From IMG/VR virus record IMGVR_UViG_3300008120_000302, positions 1-32,450 of that record: a stretch of DNA of 32,450 bases, one strand, 5' to 3'. Source of the DNA: a virus. The notes under the pieces were generated by a model. That model did not search any database. It was given only the letters and a program-made list of their open reading frames with translations, and was not told the origin of the DNA. Both the position numbers and the translations under genes were made by a program. The stretch's first letter is position 1. Every line of letters starts with the position of its first letter. Positions 7,440-15,367 of the stretch are shown here, one piece after another.

Positions 7440-8510
7440 ATGACCTTCGTCGTCACGACCAACTACGAGATTGAGAAGGTCGCCGCCCCCAATCTTCCGC
7501 TTGCGCCAGATGAATGGGACAGGCGCTTTCAGGATCAGTATAGCAACGTCCTTCGCCTGTATTTCAACAGGCTGGACAACTTCATGGCGCGACTTATGGC
7601 AAATAACTCCACCCTGCCAGTAACAGGCACCGTCTCGTTGCCGTCAACATACTTGGATGCGTTTGGCCGCCAACGGGTGAGCCAGCCTTACTCCTTGTTC
7701 GACAGCCAAAGCCGTTACGCCGCAGACAATCAGTTCAGCACATCTACGTCTGGTACGGGCACTTCAACGTTTAACACCAATCAGTCCAGCGTCAGTATGG
7801 CCGTCACTGGCGGCGGTGTTGGCTCTGTGGTTCGGCAGTCTTTTCGCAATATGCTGTATCAGCCGGGCAAGGGCCTGTTGGTGTTGGCAACCTTTCAGAT
7901 GGACAACAGCACATCTGCCAATCTTAATCAGAGTGTTGGGTATTTCAATACGCAGAACGGGGTGTTCTTCCGTCGAACCGGTGGTGTGAATGCCTTTGTC
8001 ATGCGTTCAAACACTTCTGGCACTCCAACCGATGCGCGGTTTGCCAATCAAGCGGACTGGAACGGCGACAAACTGGACGGCACTGGCGCTTCCGGGCTGA
8101 CGCTTGACCTGACGCACCCACAGATTCTGTGGATGGACTTTGAATGGCTTGGTGTTGGCTCAGTCCGTTGCGGCTTCATCATCAACGGCCAGTACGTTGT
8201 TTGCCACACATTCAACACCGCCAACGTCTACGGCACCACGGTGTACATGACCACGGCCATCTTGCCTATGCGCTATGAGATCACCACAACGACAGCAGCA
8301 GTTGCCGCCACGCTCACGCAGATTTGCTCGTCGGTAGTGTCCGAGGGGGGCTTTGAGGCTACGTCCATTGAGCACGTTGCCAGACGCACAACGGTGCTTG
8401 GCACCATAAATACCGCAGCCAACTTCCTTCCGGTTGTATCTATTAGGCTGGCATCGACGGCAAAACCCGGTCCTCACGGGCGCGACTTGGGCAGCAACGG
8501 TTCCTTCTGA
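7440..8510 (+). CDS. Phage structural protein, main 5' part before a +1 frameshift
   Basis: ATG 7440 directly follows the stop of the hub-like gene. The N-terminus (residues 14-60, APNLPLAPDEWDRRFQDQYSNVLRLYFNRLDNF) is a helical region typical of proteins encoded after this hub gene in related phages. It is followed by a Gly/Ser/Thr-rich beta region. Natural sequence stops at about residue 342 (VVSIRLASTAK), after which this frame gives an unconvincing 14-residue tail to TGA 8508-8510. The expected continuation lies in the +1 frame (to 8766), giving a joined product of about 441 residues. Structural function, possibly a tail or head-tail component, is inferred from context. Confidence 0.7.
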   Translation: MTFVVTTNYEIEKVAAPNLPLAPDEWDRRFQDQYSNVLRLYFNRLDNFMARLMANNSTLPVTGTVSLPSTYLDAFGRQRVSQPYSLFDSQSRYAADNQFSTSTSGTGTSTFNTNQSSVSMAVTGGGVGSVVRQSFRNMLYQPGKGLLVLATFQMDNSTSANLNQSVGYFNTQNGVFFRRTGGVNAFVMRSNTSGTPTDARFANQADWNGDKLDGTGASGLTLDLTHPQILWMDFEWLGVGSVRCGFIINGQYVVCHTFNTANVYGTTVYMTTAILPMRYEITTTTAAVAATLTQICSSVVSEGGFEATSIEHVARRTTVLGTINTAANFLPVVSIRLASTAKPGPHGRDLGSNGSF

Positions 8511-8766
8511 CAACAACGTGGAGTTTGATGTCGCAGCCACTGCAATTGCCACAGCAGGTACGATTGTTCAGACTGGATACATTGCCAGTTCAGGCGGGGG
8601 AGGTCAAGCGGACACAACGGCTCCAACCGGCTTTAACTGGGACCAACAGCTTGGCGTGTCTTTGACTGATGTCAGCGACATCTACACCTTGGGTGTACGC
8701 ACGATCTCCGGCGCTACAACTGGCGATGGCGTTGGGTCCATTTCCTTTTATGACCTGACGCAATAA
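8467..8766 (+). CDS. 3' part of the same structural protein, in the +1 frame
   Basis: This segment reads PVLTGATWAATVPSDNNVEFDVAATAIATAGTIVQTGY and continues to TAA 8764-8766. It is the natural C-terminal sequence of the preceding structural gene and has no good start or ribosome site of its own: the only upstream start in this frame, TTG 8434, lies inside the other gene and gives a foreign-looking N-terminus. The break is at CAAAACCC (8461-8468). Removing one base there restores a single frame. It may be a separately annotated orphan ORF in automatic calls, but I regard it as the tail of the 7440 gene. Confidence 0.6.
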   Translation, partial: PVLTGATWAATVPSDNNVEFDVAATAIATAGTIVQTGYIASSGGGGQADTTAPTGFNWDQQLGVSLTDVSDIYTLGVRTISGATTGDGVGSISFYDLTQ

Positions 8767-8830
8767 ACCCCCAAAAATACCGCTCACATGGTACGATTTC
8801 AACAATTTCTAGCCCAAAAGAGGACCTCTC

Positions 8831-10990
8831 ATGGCCACTGAAGACCAAGGCATCATGTCCCTGCCCCAAGCTGGCGCAGAGGCCCCCGCTCCCGCCCCGC
8901 AGATGTCGATGGACGATGCCTACGATGCCATCCAGGGGGCCATGCAAGAAGTTTCTCCAGAAGTTGCCGGTGATGTGCAAGGGGCGATTGCCCAGATCAC
9001 CCCGATGCTGGATCAATTGAGCGACGAAGAACTTGACAGTTTTTTGGAGTTGCTTCAGTACCTGATTGAGCACCCGGAAGAGTACAGCAAACTGGTTTCG
9101 GATCTTGTCGCTCAGGGGGAACTGGAAGAGGGCATGCTCCCTGAGGAGTACGATCCAGAACTTCTGTCCGCTCTTGCCATGGTGTTTTTCACCGCCCACC
9201 GTCAACGGCAGGCAGGCAATGAGCGCGAAATGACCGCGCAAATGCCGCAACCTCCGATGGGCATGGCAAAAGGAGGCATTGCCGAAGCTGCTCGCATGGT
9301 TGCTTCCAAAGGCCGCAACGGTGACAGCATGCTGGCCCACATCACCCCTAGCGAAGCTGCCCTGCTTAAGCGGCGCGGCGGCTCGGGCACGATCAACCCC
9401 GCCACGGGGCTGCCCGAGTTTTTTCTGAAGAAAGTTGCTAAGGCCTTCAAGAACACTGTCAAAAGAGTTGTCAACGTTGTCAAAAGCGTTGTCAACGTTG
9501 TCAAAAAGGTTGTCAAGTCTCCCGTCGGAAAAATTTTGGCAACTGTCGCATTGGCCACGTTTCTTGGCCCAGGGGCCTTTGGTATTCAAGGTCTTGGACT
9601 TGGCGCGTCGATAGGTACCGCAGGCGTTTCGGCCCTGTCCTCCGGCATTGTGACGGCGGTTGGCGGAGGCAACATGAAGGATGTGCTGCGCAGCGCCGCC
9701 ACCGCTTACTTGGGCGCCCCTGGCGGCCCTGTCTCAAACTATATCGGCAATGCAGGCGCCGCGCTTGGCGTGACCAACGCCGCTGGCCAAGCGGCCATCA
9801 ACGCAGGCTTAACGGGCGCGGGCGTAGGTTTGTTGACCGGCCAGAAGCTTGGCGATGCCGTCAAAAGCGGCTTGATTGCAGGCGCAGTACAAGGCGGCAT
9901 GACTGGGTTTAAGGAAGGCTTTGGAACACAGGTCAAGCCTCCTTCCTCCCTGAATATTCCCATGCCGTTGAGCGGCAGCACCCCAGGCGCCGCACCTGTC
10001 CCCACAGCGGTGGACCCCGTGATGATGTATGGGGAGGGAGCAGGAGCAGGAGCAGGTCCCGCTTCGGCAGCCCGGACTGCTTATGATCAGATTTACGAGG
10101 ATATGCCTACCTCTACCCCGGGCGCTGCTCCCGGCGCTGCTCCAGCTGCGGGGGCACCTGCAGCCGGGGGCACCACGACCCCAACTCCCGGCATCTTTGA
10201 CAAAGTCAAGGGCCTGTATAACGAATACCTCTCGCCTTCTGGTATTCAAGAAAGAGGGGCGCAAGACGCTTTGGCCAAGGTTCAGAAGCAGTTTCCAAAC
10301 GCTACGATGGAGCAAATCCAAAGCGCTCCACAGGGCTCGCCTTTGGCCAAGGCATACAGCGCGGCGATGCCGGGGGTAGTTTCCACTTACGGCCCGCTTG
10401 CCGCAGCCGGGCTTGGTATAGCAGGGCTGATGGGCGGATTTTCGGCGAAGGAAGTGGCCCCTTCTGCATCGGCCCGAGAACTTATAAACCGAGACGCGAA
10501 CCGCCCAACAATAGAACAAGAGCCTTCCAAGTACTACATTCAAGGTCTTCCTGGGGTTCAGTATGATGACAAGGGCCGAATTACCGGGTCTAAGCCTTGG
10601 TCCCCTTCGGTGACAATGGATGATGTTCGGGTGCCTAGTGTTTTTAGTGCCCCACCAAACTACACTCTTCCTCCGATTGGGGCTGCTCCTCCCATGCAGA
10701 TATCCCAGCCATATAACACGGCAAATATGTACACCAACCTAATGCCCCCCATCTCCAGGGCATACGGCGGAGTTGCTTCTTTGGCACAAGGGGGGTATCC
10801 TCGCCGCACTGGACAAATCAGTGGCCCTGGGACCGAAACATCGGATTCCATCCCTGCGATGCTCTCTGATGGTGAGTTTGTCATGACCGCGAAAGCTGTT
10901 CGTGCGGCAGGCAAAGGGGACCGCAGAGCAGGAGCGAAAAAAATGTACGCCCTGATGCATCAACTTGAGCGCAACGCTTCACGGGGATAA
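8831..10990 (+). CDS. Large internal virion / ejection-type protein 1 (719 aa)
   Basis: First of four long genes in a row. Residues 20-130 are acidic and helical. Near residue 165 is a MLAHITPSEAALLKRRGGSGTIN motif and near 675 a SDSIPAMLSDGEFVMTAKAV motif; both recur in large virion proteins of podovirus-like phages. Between them is a basic amphipathic heptad segment (about 197-235, repeated VVNVVKK/S), then Gly/Ala-rich hydrophobic stretches (235-350) that could insert in membrane, and a Pro/Ala/Gly linker (about 380-450). AGAGGA lies ahead of ATG 8831. The architecture suits a protein ejected into the host envelope with the DNA. That role is inferred; no lysozyme motif is visible. Confidence 0.65.
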   Translation: MATEDQGIMSLPQAGAEAPAPAPQMSMDDAYDAIQGAMQEVSPEVAGDVQGAIAQITPMLDQLSDEELDSFLELLQYLIEHPEEYSKLVSDLVAQGELEEGMLPEEYDPELLSALAMVFFTAHRQRQAGNEREMTAQMPQPPMGMAKGGIAEAARMVASKGRNGDSMLAHITPSEAALLKRRGGSGTINPATGLPEFFLKKVAKAFKNTVKRVVNVVKSVVNVVKKVVKSPVGKILATVALATFLGPGAFGIQGLGLGASIGTAGVSALSSGIVTAVGGGNMKDVLRSAATAYLGAPGGPVSNYIGNAGAALGVTNAAGQAAINAGLTGAGVGLLTGQKLGDAVKSGLIAGAVQGGMTGFKEGFGTQVKPPSSLNIPMPLSGSTPGAAPVPTAVDPVMMYGEGAGAGAGPASAARTAYDQIYEDMPTSTPGAAPGAAPAAGAPAAGGTTTPTPGIFDKVKGLYNEYLSPSGIQERGAQDALAKVQKQFPNATMEQIQSAPQGSPLAKAYSAAMPGVVSTYGPLAAAGLGIAGLMGGFSAKEVAPSASARELINRDANRPTIEQEPSKYYIQGLPGVQYDDKGRITGSKPWSPSVTMDDVRVPSVFSAPPNYTLPPIGAAPPMQISQPYNTANMYTNLMPPISRAYGGVASLAQGGYPRRTGQISGPGTETSDSIPAMLSDGEFVMTAKAVRAAGKGDRRAGAKKMYALMHQLERNASRG
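9467..9517 (+). repeat. 21-bp tandem repeat encoding a basic heptad helix
   Basis: The unit GTTGTCAACGTTGTCAAAA begins at 9467 and again at 9488, and a shortened copy starts at 9509, giving a 21-bp period. It encodes a VVNVVK(S/K) heptad. Read on the other strand, the block and its flank hold several TTGACA hexamers in a row. Confidence 0.85.
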
Positions 10991-10993
10991 GCC

Positions 10994-12979
10994 ATGGCAG
11001 AAGTCACAGAACAAATAGTACGCGAGGCGAAGCCTATTGAGGACATGAAGCTCGCGCTGATGCAATCGGCGCAAGCGCTCGGCACACCCACTTTGCCTGC
11101 GTATCAGGTCCAAGACCTGACCAAGGATCAGCTTGATGCCATGGCCCTGGGTCGCCAAGGCATTGGCGCATACCAGCCTTATCTTCAGGGAGGGACCAAA
11201 GCGGTCCAGGCAGGAACAACCGCGCTGGGAGAAGCTGCCGACATCCTTCGTGGCGCCGATACCCGGGGGCAATTTACGGCTGCCCAGAATGCATATAACT
11301 TAGCCGCTCAGCCTGCCGCCGCCCTTGGAAACTTGTCCAATGTCGCAGGCGCAGGCATGGGCTATCTGTCGGGCGCAGGCCAGGATTTTGACTACGCGCA
11401 GCAGATGGCATTGAACGCCTCGCGGGCCAATATTGACCCTGCGCAGATGATGATGCTGAACTCCGTCAATCAGGCGCAGGCAGCAGCACCGCAGTTCAAC
11501 TACGCGCAGCAGATGATTGGCGCGGGGGCAGCGGCAGGTCAGAAAGCGGTCCAAGGAGCCGAAAACCTTTCTCAACAAGGCATCGGAACCCTGTATGGCG
11601 CAGCGGCCCAGGCCCAAAGAGCAGCTTCCAGTTTAGGTTCGGCACCTCGCGTTGAGAACGTCCCGAAGATGGATGCGGCCACAATGCGGACGGCTCAAAT
11701 GGGCCCAGCCGAGAGGGTCACCACTCAAAGTTTTGCGACCCCCGGCTCCGCAGATGCTTTCATGTCCCCGTACATGCAAAGCGTGGTAGAGGCCCAGCAG
11801 CGGGAAGCACGCCGGATATCTGATGTGCAGCAGCAGGTGGAGCAGGCTCAGGCGGCTCGTTCCGGCGCCTTTGGTGGCAGCCGCCAGGGCATTCTTCAGG
11901 CAGAGCGCTCTCGCAACCTTGCTCGTCAGCTTGGTGACATCCAAGCTACTGGGCTGCAGTCTGCATTCCAGCAGGCTCAGCAGCAGTTCAACACCGAGCA
12001 GCAAGCGCGGCTCGCGGCCCAACAGGCAAATCAACAGGCAGGTCTCACGGTCGGCGCTCAAAACCTGTCGGCAGAGCAGCAGGCCAATGTGAATAACCAA
12101 GCTGCTGAGATGCAGGCAAGGGGCATGAATGCTCAACAGGCGATGCAGACTGCATTGGCCAATCAGCAGACGGCGGCTCAGTACGGCATTCAAGGCGCTC
12201 AGCTTGGGCTGCAGGGCGCGGAAGCTTTGCGGCAGGCCGGTATTGGCACGTTGAGCGCTGCTGGTCAGCAGGGCCAGCTTGGCCTACAAGGCGCCAGCCA
12301 ACTTGGTCAGGCGGGTGGGCAACTGGGTGGTTTGGAAGGCCAACGTGCTGCTCAGGCTTTTCAGGCTGCTCAGTATGGTGGAAACATCGCTCAACAGTTG
12401 GCCAGCCAGGAGATGCAGCAGGCCCAGCTTGGTCAGGGAGCCGCGAACCTCTATGGCAGTTTGGCGGGCCAGCAGGCCGGTCTTGCAGGGCAGACGGCGA
12501 ACATTGCAGGGCAGCAGGCCAATATCCTTGGCCAGCAGTCTCAATTGCAACAGCAACTGGGCCAGGGTATTGGCAATCTGGCCGCTCAGCAGTTCGGCGT
12601 GGGCCAAAACATGGCAGCGGGCCTCGGAGCGCTTGGGACGCAGGCGGCAAATGCAGGCATACAACAAGCCCAGCTTGGCCAAGCCGCTCAGAGCATGGGC
12701 CAACAAGATGTCTCTGCCCTGTCTGCCATCGGTGCTCAAGAGCAGAAGCAGGGTCAGGCAGAACTCGATGCGCTGCGGGCATCCAAAATGCAGGAAGTCA
12801 TGCAGCCATATCAGAAGCTTGCTTTTGTGTCGGACATCTACAAGGGGGCGCCATCTACGCAGATGGCGGTCACCCAGCAGCAGACTCCTGCCCCCAGTGC
12901 ATTTCAACAAATCGCAGGCTTGGGCACCGGCATTTTGGGTACTGCCGCCGCCGCGAACGCCGCGAGCAAGCTCTTCTAA
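10994..12979 (+). CDS. Gln/Ala/Gly-rich internal virion-type protein 2 (661 aa)
   Basis: A helical protein very rich in Gln, Ala and Gly. It has a recognisable central motif (about residues 255-330, FMSPYMQSVVEAQQREARRISD then ARSGAFGGSRQGILQAERSRNLARQLGDIQ) found in large virion proteins of related phages. The region from about 340 to 575 is made of imperfect GQQA/LGLQGA-type repeats. The C-terminus (MQEVMQPYQKLAFVSDIYKGAP) is another conserved-looking block. GGGGA stands six bases before ATG 10994. It lies between two other giant late proteins, and co-assembly as an internal core or DNA-ejection complex is inferred. Long open frames on the opposite strand here are composition shadows. Confidence 0.65.
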   Translation: MAEVTEQIVREAKPIEDMKLALMQSAQALGTPTLPAYQVQDLTKDQLDAMALGRQGIGAYQPYLQGGTKAVQAGTTALGEAADILRGADTRGQFTAAQNAYNLAAQPAAALGNLSNVAGAGMGYLSGAGQDFDYAQQMALNASRANIDPAQMMMLNSVNQAQAAAPQFNYAQQMIGAGAAAGQKAVQGAENLSQQGIGTLYGAAAQAQRAASSLGSAPRVENVPKMDAATMRTAQMGPAERVTTQSFATPGSADAFMSPYMQSVVEAQQREARRISDVQQQVEQAQAARSGAFGGSRQGILQAERSRNLARQLGDIQATGLQSAFQQAQQQFNTEQQARLAAQQANQQAGLTVGAQNLSAEQQANVNNQAAEMQARGMNAQQAMQTALANQQTAAQYGIQGAQLGLQGAEALRQAGIGTLSAAGQQGQLGLQGASQLGQAGGQLGGLEGQRAAQAFQAAQYGGNIAQQLASQEMQQAQLGQGAANLYGSLAGQQAGLAGQTANIAGQQANILGQQSQLQQQLGQGIGNLAAQQFGVGQNMAAGLGALGTQAANAGIQQAQLGQAAQSMGQQDVSALSAIGAQEQKQGQAELDALRASKMQEVMQPYQKLAFVSDIYKGAPSTQMAVTQQQTPAPSAFQQIAGLGTGILGTAAAANAASKLF

Positions 12980-12988
12980 GGAAACGCC

Positions 12989-15367
12989 ATGAAGGAAGAA
13001 ATCCTCAAACGCGCCATGTTCGCGATGCCCCTGTCCAAGGATGCCCGCAACACGGGCATCCTCTCCGGGTTTGAAGACGAGATGGACGAGGCTCCTGATC
13101 CCTCCGAAGAGATGCCGCAGATGGCCAGGAATCCGCAGAATCCTGAAATCCTGATGAACACGATGCGGGGCGACATGCGCTCCGTTGATGCGCGGTACAT
13201 GGAACTGGCTCAGATGGTTGGTGAAGAAGCAGCCATGGAAACGCCCCCTGAGGTGTTGGCCATGCTTCAGACTCAGTTCTCTCAGCAAGGCGGCATTGGC
13301 GGGCTGCCACAGGCACAGGAGATGGCACCGCCGCCCATGGCTCAAGGACCCGGCGGCATGCCTCCAGGCCCCGGGATGCCTCCAGGCCCTGAAATGGCCA
13401 TGCCCCCGGGCATGGCGGGTGCTCCCCCTTTCCCTGAGGGCGGGGCTGAACAAGCTCCGCCCACCCCAGATGGGCTGCCCCCGCTCAAGGCTTTTGGCGG
13501 GGCGTTTGTCACTCCGTTCACCCGGATGGCGCAGATCGCCGGAAACAGGATTGGCCCGATGGCGACTCAGGCAAACGCGGCGGCGGGTCGCCTGATGTCG
13601 CAAGGGTTTCCGCAGACATTCCGGCCCATCTTCGAAAACGTCCGTGGCGAAGGCGGGCGTTTCACGGCGGAACAACTGCTCAAGTACCCAACCCTGACCC
13701 AGCACTTGTCCAAAATGGCAGGCCCTCGGTTGACGGGCATGGCCCAACGGGCAGAATCGCTTGTGGCACCTGCGGTTGCTACCGGAGCAGGCGTTCTTGC
13801 CGCCTCTGGGCTGTACCAAACCGCCACGGCACCTGCCGTTGACCCCGAGCGTCAGGCCCTGCTGAAGCAGTACGAGGACATGTACTACAAGGTCACGGAT
13901 CGCAGCGTCCCGATGCCTTCTTTGGGCAGTGCGACGAACGATCAACTCAAGCAGGCCATTCAGGTAATGGCCGCTCAGGCTGCCCCTGCGGAGGGCGCTG
14001 GAACCACTGTCGATACAGGGGCCGCTTCAACGGGCACAGCAGCCGGGGCACCGCCGGTCACAGCGGCGCCCGAGGGTGGCCCGGGCGCTGCGCAAGACAA
14101 CACGGCCTTTATCCAGACCCAGTTGGCCAAGCCAAATGTGGGGGCGGGCACCACAGGTACTCCTGTGTCTCGCATTGAGCGGATCAAGCAGGCAAGGGAG
14201 GAGTACGCACCGCTGTACAGAGAACTTTTGGGCGATGGCAAGGAGGAGATGTACACCAACGCCATGCTGATGCTGGCCGATGCTGGCTTCAAGTATGCCG
14301 CTGCACCCGCCAAGTCAGGCACCACTCCTCTATCGCTGTTGGCTCAGGCCGCGCAGGGCATCCCGCAGGGCTTTATGGCTCTTATGGCCCAGGCTAAGGA
14401 TCGTCAACTCAAGATCGATACGGCAGCGCTTGGCCAAGCAATCACCGATGTCCAAGAGCAAGACAAGTATGCCCAGCGGCTCAAGGAAGTCATGCTCAGG
14501 GGCGATTACGACCTGCTCAAGGAGCAGATCAGGAAAACCGGGGACATCCAAGAGGATGGCGGGGCAGGGCTGATTCGTACAAAAACAAAGAGTGGCAGCT
14601 TTGTCGGTACGTCAATCGATCCAAACAACCCAACTGTGCAGTCCGCAGTCCAAAGCCGTTATACCCTGCGTGACACGGATAACCCCTTTGTCGTCAACCG
14701 TGGCCAAGCCCCCACTACGATTGAAGAGGACAAGGATCAGCGCATTAAGCTGACCACTACGCTTCGCTCGCTGGACAACAGCCTGTCTATGCTTGACAGT
14801 CTCAAAGGCTTGTATTCCCAGGCATACGGTCCGGGCGCATGGTTCCAAGACAAGGTCAACAACCTTTTGGTGCCTATCAGCCCAACCGCAGTGGTCAGAC
14901 CAAATCTTGATCTTGCCGATGCCGCTATGCGGATCAGCAGCGGCATGGGGCAGCTGAGTAAAGCCATTGCCTCCGCGAACGATGGAGGCCGAGTCGCTGT
15001 GCAAGAGCAGGAGTGGGTTCGTGAGACTGCCAAAGGAATCAGTGACCCCACTAAGTTTTTCTCCGATAAAGAAGTCGTCGCTAAACAGTTGAACTCTCAG
15101 GAGGCCATGCTGCGAAACGCTCGCCAGCAGGTCTTGACGCAGCTTGGCTACGAGAAGAACGACTACGTGATGAACACGCCCAGCACCGGCACACAGTCCG
15201 ACCCGTTCATCATTCCTACCAACCCTGAGCAGCAAAAGCGGATGTTCAACTTCCTTGGCAGTACGATTGGCAAGATCCAAGACCCACGGGCCACGGTCTA
15301 TGTGCGTATGCCCAACAACACCATCCAGGCATTCAATCCGACTCAACTCAGAGGGCTGACTCAGTAA
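12989..15367 (+). CDS. Large virion-type protein 3 (792 aa), proline-rich linker
   Basis: Residues 45-95 (NPQNPEILMNTMRGDMRSVDARYMELAQMVGEEAAMETPPEVLAMLQ) form a recognisable helical block of large virion proteins in podovirus-like phages. A Met/Pro/Gly-rich low-complexity linker follows (about 110-170), then helical segments and an Ala/Pro-rich region near 330-365. The C-terminal half is helical and lacks enzyme motifs. The start at 12989 follows AAGGAAACGCC. The stop overlaps the next start as TAATG, so it is coupled to the 1137-residue protein. A role in the internal core or in DNA delivery is inferred from size, order and composition. Confidence 0.65.
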   Translation: MKEEILKRAMFAMPLSKDARNTGILSGFEDEMDEAPDPSEEMPQMARNPQNPEILMNTMRGDMRSVDARYMELAQMVGEEAAMETPPEVLAMLQTQFSQQGGIGGLPQAQEMAPPPMAQGPGGMPPGPGMPPGPEMAMPPGMAGAPPFPEGGAEQAPPTPDGLPPLKAFGGAFVTPFTRMAQIAGNRIGPMATQANAAAGRLMSQGFPQTFRPIFENVRGEGGRFTAEQLLKYPTLTQHLSKMAGPRLTGMAQRAESLVAPAVATGAGVLAASGLYQTATAPAVDPERQALLKQYEDMYYKVTDRSVPMPSLGSATNDQLKQAIQVMAAQAAPAEGAGTTVDTGAASTGTAAGAPPVTAAPEGGPGAAQDNTAFIQTQLAKPNVGAGTTGTPVSRIERIKQAREEYAPLYRELLGDGKEEMYTNAMLMLADAGFKYAAAPAKSGTTPLSLLAQAAQGIPQGFMALMAQAKDRQLKIDTAALGQAITDVQEQDKYAQRLKEVMLRGDYDLLKEQIRKTGDIQEDGGAGLIRTKTKSGSFVGTSIDPNNPTVQSAVQSRYTLRDTDNPFVVNRGQAPTTIEEDKDQRIKLTTTLRSLDNSLSMLDSLKGLYSQAYGPGAWFQDKVNNLLVPISPTAVVRPNLDLADAAMRISSGMGQLSKAIASANDGGRVAVQEQEWVRETAKGISDPTKFFSDKEVVAKQLNSQEAMLRNARQQVLTQLGYEKNDYVMNTPSTGTQSDPFIIPTNPEQQKRMFNFLGSTIGKIQDPRATVYVRMPNNTIQAFNPTQLRGLTQ

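Noticed and set aside
8714-9589. 291-codon minus-strand open frame over a structural gene
   Set aside because: Shadow of the 719-residue gene; low-complexity translation (DNVDNAFDNVDNSFD) comes from the 21-bp repeat read backwards.
12284-13945. Long 553-codon open frame on the minus strand
   Set aside because: It lies opposite two large + strand genes with recognisable motifs, its Arg/His/Leu-rich translation mirrors their Gln/Ala codons, and it has no ribosome site or neighbours on that strand.
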